Assembly: GCA_964638715.1 (NCBI GenBank)
Contig: CAZWZF010000020.1
Span: 1 to 64,000 of the forward strand
Source of the DNA: JBAXQQ01 sp037131695
GTDB taxonomy: Bacteria; Armatimonadota; Hebobacteria; CAIYQO01
Reading direction: 5' to 3'
DNA: 64,000 nt
The notes under the pieces are model-generated. The model ran no database searches and had not been told where the DNA came from. It worked only from the letters and a program-made list of their open reading frames with translations. How positions within the stretch are numbered: position 1 is the first letter of the stretch; every line of letters starts with the position of its first letter. Both the position numbers and the translations under genes were made by a program. Shown here piece after piece: positions 26,139 through 34,675 of the stretch.

Positions 26139-28772
26139 TTAATGATGATTTATTAAATCATCAAATACATCAAGAGAATCAATTATTATTTTAACAGTTG
26201 AAATATCAAATTCTTCACAGTCTTCATTCTCATGTGTTGCATCATTTAAATAACGCCATTCCTTCGATTGTCCATCAATACCAAGTATATTAGTAAAAGC
26301 AGAAAGTAATTCATCTTTTTTAGGGTGTGTGAACTCATTATTCGTTACCTTAGATTTAAGTTGCTCAATTTTGTTTCTTAATTCAGTTTTTGATTTAGGA
26401 TCTTTAAACTTTAACTTTATAGTTCCATCCATTCGACGAGAAATTAATCTCCATAATTCATTAGATATAAACTCCATAGCACGTCGACAATTTGTTAATG
26501 ATTCTCTAATTTCTCTTCTACTAAATTTCTCAGTTGCTGCTACAATATAATTTCTCGGTGTTGTTTGATAGTCAATAATAAGTTGGTTATCACCAGTATG
26601 AGGAATAAAAGTAAAAGTCTTTGTTTTACAAAACTTGTCTACACCTAAAATATTAGAGATATCTTTTAAGAACTCTTCACCATGACATGTTAATATTATT
26701 TGTGTATCAATGAATAAACCTTCACTAAATATCGTCTTACGAATTCCTTCACGATGATCATCATCAATAGCATTAACAGGATCATCAAACACTAAAAGTG
26801 GGCACTTCTGATTTATATTTTTTGCTAATAATATTGATAATCCTAAACAACGTATATGACCTTCACTTAAAACATGCAACGCATCATACATTTGAGATGG
26901 ATTACTATTGAAAGCGATTTCTATTTTACTTCCACTTTCGAGTGGTAAACGAACATCTGCCAACAAATCTCCATTTTTATCTAATCTATTAAACCCATTA
27001 TATAAAGTTTTAACCTTCTCTGCTAAATCAGCAATTAATAGAGAAGGCAAAGAATTTCTATAAATGTTTAATTTTTTTACAAACTCATTGTATGCTTTAG
27101 CAATTCTTTTATTAATATCAATTTTTATCTTTTCTGATTCAACTTCATCAATCAAATCTTTGTTCTCTATATCAAATTGTGATATCTGTATACTTGCATT
27201 TTCTTTATCTTGTCTTTTACTTTCCTTTATTGCATTTATTTTGATTATTTCATCTCGATATACTTTTATTCTATTTAATTCGTCAATATTATTTTTTCGT
27301 TTACTTACTAACACATCAATATTATTATCATAAATTTCTATCTGCTTAAGAATTAACTCTATTTGTTGCCAAAACGAAACTCCATTTGTATGTTCTTGTT
27401 TATGTGTCATCCACCATTCCTCTGTAAAATCATTTTCTGAGTTTGGTATATCTTCAATATATAATTTACTTTCCATATGATCTTTATTAAAATCAATTAC
27501 TAATTTCACCAATTTATATAATTCCTGTAACGATTTTTTCTGTATTTCCTTTTGATCTTTCAGATGCTGTTCAAGACTTGAAAGATACTCGAGATCTCTT
27601 AATCCTTTCTCTGCACATAAATAAGGATTTTGCGTTACTTTTTCTAATGGAGTTGAACACGCAGGACAAATATCTGGGTTGATAACATTTAATTCTTTTA
27701 CAGATTGATACAGATTGCGAAAAGATATCCTATTTCGTTTTTCATCATATTCATTTTCTAAATCATAAATTTGTTGTGTATTATTTTTAAGTAAAGCATC
27801 AATATCTGTCAATGATTTTATTGTTAGTCCTATTTTATTTTGTGGTACTGATGTTGTTAAATTTTCAAGTTCCTGAATTCTTCCAGGATTTTTTAAAGTT
27901 CCCAGATAAATTTTCAATTCATCATACTTCATCTTTCCATTATCAAATTTAGAAGCAATCAACATTTCATCTTCTTCTATTTTTCTTAAATCTTTATCAC
28001 ATGATAAAAGAGTTCTCTCAAAAACATTTAATTCTTGTCTTTTCGAATTTAACAATAATGCCTTTTGACCAGATAAATCAATGTGTCTCGAATCTAATTC
28101 TGATGAAAATCCAATTACAAACTCACTAAATGGTTCTAATCCAAATAAAGTACTTATAAGTTTATTTTGTTGAGACGGTAATTTTGCTGCCATTCTAGAA
28201 AAATCATCTATTCTATTTTTTTCAACAAAACAAAATCTATATAAAGAATCATTAGGAGAAATCAAGACAATTTCTTCATTTTCATTAAGTGCTTGTAACT
28301 CAGGTGACTTAAACTTCTTAGTTCGAGCATTTTCAAGATAATCATTTATTTCAAAGAAGCGTTTGACAGTAGCTTCTTCTACAGAACCCAACAGAGAATA
28401 TTCAAGTGCCTCACAAAAACTGGATTTTCCAGAACCATTAGGGCCATATACAAGAACAAAGGATGCATCCAAATCAAAACTTTCTTTATTGGTAAAACCT
28501 CTAAAAGATTCAATATCAATTTTTTTTAATCTTTTGAAAGCAAACTCATTTGAATTATTATAATCAGATAGAGTTGTTATTTCTGGTTCTGTAAATGTAA
28601 ACTCATTTTGCGCAATCTCTATAATTTTTTTTGAACGAAGAGAATGCGGTGTTCCAAGTGGAACAAGGGTGTTAAAATGTTTAAAAACGATATTGCCAAT
28701 TCGCTTAGCATCATCTGAAACATCATTTTTATTAAGGTCTATTAAAAATCTTCTATATTCTTGAATTATCAT
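26139..28772 (-). CDS. SMC/Rad50-like ATPase with zinc hook (defence candidate)
   Basis: 877 residues. Walker A GPNGSGKSS (~109-117), long coiled coils (~220-340 and 390-560), a zinc-hook-like CPAC (~369), an ABC signature region VLSEGHIRCLG (~637) and Walker B LLVFDDPVNAID (~659) define an SMC/Rad50-type ATPase. An ~80-residue N-terminal extension precedes the ATPase, and a ~170-residue C-terminal domain with helical, charged sequence (RRAMEFISNELW, YLNDATHENED) follows it. The DNA is visibly more A/T-rich than housekeeping genes nearby, suggesting transfer. The upstream gene on the same strand encodes a membrane protein 48 bp away. ATPases of this layout occur in many anti-phage systems; function here is inference. 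Confidence 0.75.
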   Translation of the reverse strand: MIIQEYRRFLIDLNKNDVSDDAKRIGNIVFKHFNTLVPLGTPHSLRSKKIIEIAQNEFTFTEPEITTLSDYNNSNEFAFKRLKKIDIESFRGFTNKESFDLDASFVLVYGPNGSGKSSFCEALEYSLLGSVEEATVKRFFEINDYLENARTKKFKSPELQALNENEEIVLISPNDSLYRFCFVEKNRIDDFSRMAAKLPSQQNKLISTLFGLEPFSEFVIGFSSELDSRHIDLSGQKALLLNSKRQELNVFERTLLSCDKDLRKIEEDEMLIASKFDNGKMKYDELKIYLGTLKNPGRIQELENLTTSVPQNKIGLTIKSLTDIDALLKNNTQQIYDLENEYDEKRNRISFRNLYQSVKELNVINPDICPACSTPLEKVTQNPYLCAEKGLRDLEYLSSLEQHLKDQKEIQKKSLQELYKLVKLVIDFNKDHMESKLYIEDIPNSENDFTEEWWMTHKQEHTNGVSFWQQIELILKQIEIYDNNIDVLVSKRKNNIDELNRIKVYRDEIIKINAIKESKRQDKENASIQISQFDIENKDLIDEVESEKIKIDINKRIAKAYNEFVKKLNIYRNSLPSLLIADLAEKVKTLYNGFNRLDKNGDLLADVRLPLESGSKIEIAFNSNPSQMYDALHVLSEGHIRCLGLSILLAKNINQKCPLLVFDDPVNAIDDDHREGIRKTIFSEGLFIDTQIILTCHGEEFLKDISNILGVDKFCKTKTFTFIPHTGDNQLIIDYQTTPRNYIVAATEKFSRREIRESLTNCRRAMEFISNELWRLISRRMDGTIKLKFKDPKSKTELRNKIEQLKSKVTNNEFTHPKKDELLSAFTNILGIDGQSKEWRYLNDATHENEDCEEFDISTVKIIIDSLDVFDDLINHH

Positions 28773-28820
28773 AGTTTCCTCATTAAACAGATTCCTATTT
28801 GATTGTTCTATAAAGTAACT

Positions 28821-29930
28821 TCAACCATCGCTGATGGTACTGGCTTTAGTAAGATATGCTTTTGCTTTACTTTCTGCAACTTTAGCTTTCTGTTCTAATG
28901 CTTTTGCGTTATTTGCGTCTTTAGCTATTTTTAATTTAAAATCAGCTACACTTGCGCATGGAGCGATTCGACTGAGAGTTTTTGGGTCTAATTCATTGAG
29001 TTCTAATATCATGGTATCTATTTCGTCCCTAAGAGATTGCATCATTACTTCCATAGCAGTTTTCATTGCACAATCTGCAGCGTAGGAATAGGCTTTAACA
29101 GCGAATAGGTGTGAGTCACAATATGTTTCATATAGCTCACAGTATAATTTATAAAGATCAGAATTCGAAACACAAAAAATTCTATTAGAACTCAAATTCA
29201 CAAAAATAGCAGAAAGATTATCAAATGCTACGCAAAGGTTGTCAATAGCACTAGAATGAGAGTCCAAGTAGGCTTCGGTATATGGTTCAAAGTCTGCGGG
29301 ATCTTTATAATGTGAAACTGTTTCATTATAGGTATCAACAGCGGATTGATCATTACCATTGTCAAGAGCATTGGTAGCTTTTAGTATGGAATAACGATTA
29401 TTTGCACGTTCGGTGTAAGGTTCAATTACTTTAAAAGCGGCATCATAGGTGTTTATAGCAATGTCAAATGCAATAGCGTCAGTATCCAATTTATTGGATG
29501 TGATGTAAAAACGACCATATATTATATCAAACTCTCGTCTTTGGTCAGAGCGAAATTCTTTAAACAAGGGAGAAAAAATCACAAATATAGTTCCAAGATT
29601 GGCACTCAAATTAAGCGCCAAGTTATTATACAAATATGTCGCTGTTGAAGGACTAAAGAATCCAATCAAAAATGCTACTACGAATAAAAGTATTACCCAA
29701 GTTAAAACAACAAGAATTATTTTACCAAAAACAGCAGGACGCATCTGTTTTTTGAACACAAGTTTTATTGCAATTGGAAGATAAGATATAAGTGGTAAAA
29801 TTACCTGTGCAGAAGTAAATAGACCAAAATAGTACCCTATAGGAACCCACCACAATGCTGACCAACCTTGATGTATAATCATCAAGATAAGAAGTATACC
29901 TGTTAATATAAAAACTATTATTCTCCACAT
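28821..29930 (-). CDS. Membrane protein with long helical cytosolic domain
   Basis: 369 residues. Two to four transmembrane helices fill residues 1-130 (IIVFILTGILLILMII; IILVVLTWVILLFVVAFLIGFF; LSANLGTIFVIFSPLF). The remainder is soluble, Asp/Ala-rich and helical, ending in coiled-coil-like KALEQKAKVAESKAKAYL. I recognise no family. The start ATG follows GGAAGTG. It is the first gene of the A/T-rich pair with the SMC-like ATPase, so the two are likely one transcript and probably one system (membrane effector or sensor plus ATPase), by inference. Confidence 0.65.
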   Translation of the reverse strand: MWRIIVFILTGILLILMIIHQGWSALWWVPIGYYFGLFTSAQVILPLISYLPIAIKLVFKKQMRPAVFGKIILVVLTWVILLFVVAFLIGFFSPSTATYLYNNLALNLSANLGTIFVIFSPLFKEFRSDQRREFDIIYGRFYITSNKLDTDAIAFDIAINTYDAAFKVIEPYTERANNRYSILKATNALDNGNDQSAVDTYNETVSHYKDPADFEPYTEAYLDSHSSAIDNLCVAFDNLSAIFVNLSSNRIFCVSNSDLYKLYCELYETYCDSHLFAVKAYSYAADCAMKTAMEVMMQSLRDEIDTMILELNELDPKTLSRIAPCASVADFKLKIAKDANNAKALEQKAKVAESKAKAYLTKASTISDG

Positions 29931-30345
29931 ATTTCACTTCCATTTAAATTAATTCTTATACGTTTTAATTCCTCTAAAATCAGAGATCTTCTATGAATAC
30001 ATCTTAGACATTTCACAATCCTTCATAAGTTTTATGAAATGTATATGAGTGCAAGTAGAATATCCTCATTTCAATAAACACATTATCTATGTGTTTACTA
30101 CATTTGGTCAATACTAATTCAATACTTTTAACTATTATTTCTATAATAAAACTCACTAATTTTATAGATAATAAAGACTTTATAAACTTCACTTCCTTAT
30201 TTTAACGCAGCCCGGTTATCAAAATGTTGCTATTTATTTTGTTATTACACAGCGACTCACAGAGGAAATTTATTAACACCTCCGTGTATCTCTGTGTCTC
30301 CTCTGTGTATCTCTGTGTCACCAAAAAAAATAAACTCTCAATTGA
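29931..30345. repeat. A/T-rich gap ending in a family D repeat
   Basis: 29931-30240 shows no gene. 30244-30321 is an imperfect palindrome built from TTACACAGCGACTCACAGAG and its complement-like CTCTGTGTATCTCTGTGTCA. A related, longer copy is at 32411-32516, so the two copies flank the 660-residue secreted-protein gene. Confidence 0.7.
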
Positions 30346-32328
30346 TCAATCCCACGCCAACTCCCCCTTCTCTACATCTACCCCTGACCCGCGCAGAATT
30401 GGTATTGGGGTTTTGTTTTGCTGGGTCCAGGTGCGGTTGTTGCCGTAATTCGCATTGGGGTAGGTATCATTGCCGTCAAGGTCGATAAAAAGGCCAACGG
30501 TGTTTATTTCGGTGCGAATGCCGGTGGGATTGGATATTACCGCCTGACCGAAGGAGCCGCCTTTGTAAATGTCGTTACCGCTTTTATCCACGAACAGCGC
30601 AATGCTGTTATTCAGCGCCTGCCCCATATTGCTGGCGCCTTCATAAATATCATCACCCGACTCTTCAACGAACAGGCTGACGGAGAAATCGTGGGCGGCG
30701 CCAACGTTAACACAGTTTGTCGAGGTGTAGTGATCATTGCCGGTGCCATCCACAAGGTAGCTGACGGCAAAATGAGCGGTGGCGGATTGGCCATACCAGA
30801 CGCTGCGGTAATTGTCGTTGCCAGAACGGTCGTCTAATATGCCGATGCCGTACCAATAACCCACTGCCTGGCTGAATACCCCGCCGAAATACGTGTCGTC
30901 ACCCGCGCCATCCAGCAGCATCCCCACGCCGCCGGCGACGGAATGACCGTCAAGATAATCGCGGCGTTCCCCGGTTCCCGCACCCTGACACATGCTGGAG
31001 TTATGGGTTTTTGTTTGCGCACTGGGGTAAATAATGTCGGTGTCGTTGGCGGTATATTTATCATTTCCGGTCAGGTCATATAACAGACCAACCCCCATGG
31101 TGCGACCGCATCCCTGGCCGTTAACATAAGTTTCATAACTGTCCGACCCGCCGGTATCGGCGAGAATGCCAATGCCGAAATAACCATATCCCTGCGCGCC
31201 GGCAAGCGAAAAATACGTATCTTCGCCATCGCCGTAATCCGCCAGCAATCCGACTCCGGCGATACCGCAACCCTGGCTGTAGCAACCCTTTGTCGTGTAG
31301 ACATCCTTGCCGCCCTGGTCTACAAGAATCCCCCAACCCATTACCCCTGCGCCAAAGCACGGCAAAGTAGATGATGATTCGTAGCGGTCATTTCCACCGC
31401 CATCAATAATGATGCCAACCGGATATTGCGCGCCGCCGGTTGCCCCACCCGCCTGGTAAATGTCATCGCCGCCAGTATCGAAAATCAGCAGATTATGAGC
31501 GTTGGCAGTATATTTATCATTCCCACTGCCGGACAGACTTATCACACCAAGTTTTGTTTTGCAGGTAAAGTTGAACTGTTCCTTCACCGGGGTTTTCGCC
31601 AATTCATCATTAACCGCCTGCACTATCGTCATCATATCGTCATTGCCGGCAAACATCAGCGACAAATCAAGGCTGCCTAAATTATCCATCTCCTTCAAAC
31701 TATCGCCAATCTGGTCAGACTCGCTTCTTTCATACTTGCTGCCGGTTTTATCCTCGGGGTGGATTAGCGGGTCAATCAGCCGATTGTACAGCCAGACGCG
31801 GTCGCTTGCCGGTATCTTTCGCAGAGCCTGTTCGCGCCATTTCAAAGCATCCGCAGTGACAAACAACAATTCAGCCGCGAGTTTTTGCACCTGTGGCGGA
31901 ACGTTTTTTGTTGATGGCACTTTTGCCCGCGGGTCAACTGCCAAAATCGCCGCCTTTAACGCGTCCGGCTTCGCCGCCATGGTGGTATATTTCACCAACG
32001 GTGTCGGCTCATTAAGACTGCGCCAGGTGGTGGTTCCCAGTATGCTGGCAGAGGTAACAAATAGCGGTTGCGGCGCGCCTTTTGCGCTCAGCATCTGCTC
32101 GCGCAGGTAACGCTCAAAAAACGGAATCCGCAGCGGATGCTGATACCACTGGTCAAAAAATGACAGTTTAAATGCAGTATTCCCCCGGCTCTTCACCGCT
32201 TCAGTATCAACCTTAAACCCATCCCGCGTCATGCTAACACCCGCCAACGCGGTATCTAACGCGTCCCCGGCAAACGCAAACTGCGCCATCATCACCAGCA
32301 AACAACAAAAAAACACCCGCTTTACCAT
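30346..32328 (-). CDS. Secreted GxDxY-repeat protein
   Basis: 660 residues. Signal peptide (residues ~1-20, FFCCLLVMMAQFAFAG), a ~200-residue helical N-domain, then ~12 tandem units of ~25-35 residues ending in G-x-D-x-Y (GGDDIY, GGNDRY, GGKDVY, DGEDTY, GGSDSY, TGNDKY, AGDDTY, SGNDNY, TGNDHY, SGDDIY, SGNDIY, DGNDTY), each preceded by a G-rich hydrophobic strand (GVGLLADYG-like). This looks like a stacked beta-roll or solenoid with Asp-lined, possibly Ca-binding turns. Start ATG with GAGGTG upstream. Predicted exported; no enzymatic motif seen. Flanked by family D repeats. Confidence 0.75.
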   Translation of the reverse strand: MVKRVFFCCLLVMMAQFAFAGDALDTALAGVSMTRDGFKVDTEAVKSRGNTAFKLSFFDQWYQHPLRIPFFERYLREQMLSAKGAPQPLFVTSASILGTTTWRSLNEPTPLVKYTTMAAKPDALKAAILAVDPRAKVPSTKNVPPQVQKLAAELLFVTADALKWREQALRKIPASDRVWLYNRLIDPLIHPEDKTGSKYERSESDQIGDSLKEMDNLGSLDLSLMFAGNDDMMTIVQAVNDELAKTPVKEQFNFTCKTKLGVISLSGSGNDKYTANAHNLLIFDTGGDDIYQAGGATGGAQYPVGIIIDGGGNDRYESSSTLPCFGAGVMGWGILVDQGGKDVYTTKGCYSQGCGIAGVGLLADYGDGEDTYFSLAGAQGYGYFGIGILADTGGSDSYETYVNGQGCGRTMGVGLLYDLTGNDKYTANDTDIIYPSAQTKTHNSSMCQGAGTGERRDYLDGHSVAGGVGMLLDGAGDDTYFGGVFSQAVGYWYGIGILDDRSGNDNYRSVWYGQSATAHFAVSYLVDGTGNDHYTSTNCVNVGAAHDFSVSLFVEESGDDIYEGASNMGQALNNSIALFVDKSGNDIYKGGSFGQAVISNPTGIRTEINTVGLFIDLDGNDTYPNANYGNNRTWTQQNKTPIPILRGSGVDVEKGELAWD

Positions 32329-32410
32329 AGCAACACCTCAACAGGAAAATCTATTATTGAATGGTATTGATATGCAGGGTGGTTTGTCAATGTCAGGTTT
32401 GTTGAAGACG

Positions 32411-32516
32411 ATTATTACACAGAGATTCACAGAGGAGACACAGAGTCTCACGGAGGAAAATTTATAAAAACACCTCCGTGTATCTCCGTGTCTCCTCTGT
32501 GAATCTCTGTGTAACA
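32411..32516. repeat. Long palindromic repeat (family D), second copy
   Basis: TTACACAGAGATTCACAGAG-GAGACACAGAG pairs with CTCCGTGTCTCCTCTGTGAATCTCTGTGTAA across ~40 bases of stem. It lies just 15 bp from the 90-residue gene's stop and ~80 bp upstream of the 660-residue secreted gene. Confidence 0.8.
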
Positions 32517-32531
32517 CCCCGAAAAACTAAA

Positions 32532-32804
32532 CTATATCTCTTCGCCGTCAACATCAAAGCTCTCTTCATCATCCGCCTGTGGTTGTTGTTCCGGGTGAAT
32601 TTCTATTTTCTGGTCTTCCGGGTACCAAACCATTTTTGGCTGGTTTGCCAGTACCAGTGCCGCGTTTACTATTTTTTTAGCATTTACATTATTGTCGCCG
32701 GATACGATATCCGGGGTTAACGCGATGTTGACATAGCCGTATTCCACCGTGGTGCGTTGTACGCGAACCTGACAGGTAAAAGTTTTAGCTTTCTTTTCAG
32801 ACAT
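32532..32804 (-). CDS. Small conserved-looking protein, function unknown
   Basis: 90 residues, basic N-terminus, beta-strand-like core (TFTCQVRVQRTTVEYGYVNI) and an acidic C-terminus (DDEESFDVDGEEI). Preceded by GGGAG at good spacing, and codon use looks real. No motif recognised; no signal peptide, so probably cytoplasmic. Confidence 0.55.
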   Translation of the reverse strand: MSEKKAKTFTCQVRVQRTTVEYGYVNIALTPDIVSGDNNVNAKKIVNAALVLANQPKMVWYPEDQKIEIHPEQQPQADDEESFDVDGEEI

Positions 32805-33136
32805 TTACTGGTCTCCCTAATCAAAAATTGCCTGGTTGATGATAGCAATTGGGCATTTGATGGTCAAGAGAATGAAGAGAGAGGAGTGAAGAGAGAAAAT
32901 TTGAAATGGCAAATAGCAAATGGCAAATTAATTAAAAATTAAAAATTAAAAAATTCGGTTACGCTAAATGTTGTCGATTTCTACCGATTTCTACCGATTT
33001 CAATCGACACCATCGATAAATATAACATATTTTTATTGAACCACGATTTATTGGATTATAAGATTAGAGGATAATAAAAAATTCTTAAATCTCAAAAAAT
33101 CCTCTCAATCCGTGGTTCAGATAAACAGATAAGGAT
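32805..33136. repeat. Repeat-rich gap with family E palindrome
   Basis: Contains GCAAATR-type heptamers (32905-32930), TTAAAAA heptamers (32935-32955), a 10-bp tandem CGATTTCTAC repeat (~32984-33003) and a palindrome at 33038-33120 whose ends are GAACCACGATTTA and the complement TCCGTGGTTC. No gene seen. Confidence 0.7.
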
Positions 33137-33967
33137 TTATTGACATGGCGAAGCACAACGGAAACCGATAACGCCGTAGCCGTAGTAGTCTGGGTTGGTG
33201 TAGCCGCGACACGCGACACGACACCAGTAGTAGTCGTAGTAGTCGCCCCAAGAACCACCCCGAAGCACGCGTTTATCTCCAGTTACTGGACCAGTAGGAT
33301 TCTTCGCCGGTGCAGTCTTATAATAATTATCACCATACCAATCTGCACACCACTCATACGCATTGCCAGACATATCTATCACACCAAACGGGCTGGCTCC
33401 TTTAGGAAAACTGCCAACCTGATGAGTTCCCGTCAACGTATCACCATCACAGGAATTTGACCAATTCGCACATTTAGTTTTATCCCACTCATTACCCCAC
33501 GGGTAAACGCGGCCATCGGTTCCCCGTGCCGCTTTCTCCCATTGTGCCTCGGTTGGTAACACAACACCTGCCCAATCTGCATAAGCCTTTGCGTCATTCC
33601 AGCTTACATTAACTATCGGGTGATTATCCTGCCAACCCCAATCTGGTGCATCCGGCATTTTCCTTCCTGTTGCTACACAGAACTTACGGTACTGTGCTAC
33701 AGTAACTTCAGTTTTATAGATATAGTAGGAATTCAGATTAACTTTACGTTGTGGTTTTTCATTGTCTTTTGCCTTTTTATCAGTATCAGTACTGCCCATC
33801 AGGAACTCACCGGCGGGGATAAATATCATTTCTGCTCCGTCTTTCGAATTTATTTTCGTAGCTGGCAACGGAACAGTAGCCGGAGTGGCAGCCGGTTCAT
33901 CAACCGCAAACACAGCATTTCCAATAGAGCATGTCAGTAAATAGACAAAGAACATCACTTTGTTCAT
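33137..33967 (-). CDS. Secreted SUMF1/FGE-fold protein, probably non-catalytic
   Basis: 276 residues from the ATG at 33967 behind TAGGAGAC; an upstream in-frame TTG adds eight residues. Signal peptide VMFFVYLLTCSIGNAVFA. The formylglycine-generating-enzyme (FGE-sulfatase) domain is clear: EMIFIPAGEFLMGS, EVTVAQYRKFC, PTEAQWEKAARG, YPWGNEWD, DMSGNAYEWCADWY and RGGSWGDYYDYYWCRVACR...GFRCA. In catalytic FGE the Cys pair lies a few residues after GGS; here those positions are Asp/Tyr, so it is probably a lectin-like or structural relative. Flanked on both sides by family E palindromes. Confidence 0.85.
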   Translation of the reverse strand: MNKVMFFVYLLTCSIGNAVFAVDEPAATPATVPLPATKINSKDGAEMIFIPAGEFLMGSTDTDKKAKDNEKPQRKVNLNSYYIYKTEVTVAQYRKFCVATGRKMPDAPDWGWQDNHPIVNVSWNDAKAYADWAGVVLPTEAQWEKAARGTDGRVYPWGNEWDKTKCANWSNSCDGDTLTGTHQVGSFPKGASPFGVIDMSGNAYEWCADWYGDNYYKTAPAKNPTGPVTGDKRVLRGGSWGDYYDYYWCRVACRGYTNPDYYGYGVIGFRCASPCQ

Positions 33968-33991
33968 AAAATAAAGTCTCCTAAAATACAA

Positions 33992-34669
33992 TTATTTTTT
34001 TGTCTGAACCACGATTTATAGGATTAATGGATTAGGGGATTATTATTTTCGAATTAGCCATAATTTTTTGAATTAAAAAAATCCTGTAATCCCAAAATCC
34101 CCAGAATCGTGGTTCAGACAAAAATCCTCTAATGAAATATTATATGTATCTTGCGGGTGTGTCAATGAATGTTTGGGGGGTATTTGTCTGAACCACGGAT
34201 TGAGAGGATTTTTGGGATTACAGGGAATTAGCATCGAAATTGGGATAAAAGACGTGGTTTTAAATTGAAAATCTCATATCGTCGAAGACCACCCCCTGCC
34301 CCCTCCTTGTCAAGGAGGGGAGTTTACTTTATATAGTACTATTTTAATCACTAAGAAATCGAAGTGACCTCTACCGAAAACTTAACACTTTTCCAATTTA
34401 TTGGGGTTAGGTATTAGGTGTAATAGTGACAATTAATATCAAACGAACTCCCCTCCTTGCCAAGGAGGGGGCAGGGGGTGGTTTGATTAAGATAAAATTT
34501 GATATAGTAATAAAATTTTTAACAAAAACTAAGAACCTAACCCCTAAACTCCTAACCCCTAAAATGCAACTATTCCACCCCAAATAAGGTATAATAAAGC
34601 ATAATGACCTGCTGTTACGTCCGGGGTTTTGTGGAATAATTCTCTACCGCACCCTGTAACGAGGAAGGA
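33992..34669. repeat. Dense block of palindromic repeats
   Basis: 34001-34121: family E palindrome (TGTCTGAACCACGATTTATA ... complement). 34185-34230: half copy of the same. 34258-34420: reverse copy of the MITE-like element at 1486-1620, containing a CCCCTCCTTGTCAAGGAGGGG palindrome (34300-34320). 34447-34482: second such palindrome (CTCCCCTCCTTGCCAAGGAG). 34530-34562: CCTAACC-type heptamers. No gene seen in this ~680-bp gap. Confidence 0.75.
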
Positions 34670-34675
34670 TTGTTG

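Noticed and set aside
26139..28772. RloC-type anticodon nuclease
   Set aside because: The zinc hook and ATPase match, but I cannot see the known ACNase catalytic motif in the C-terminal domain.
32905..33005. Possible CRISPR array
   Set aside because: Units are 7-10 bp and directly adjacent, without spacers; these are tandem repeats.
33137..33967. Active sulfatase-modifying enzyme
   Set aside because: The catalytic Cys positions after GGS are Asp/Tyr, and no sulfatase gene is adjacent.
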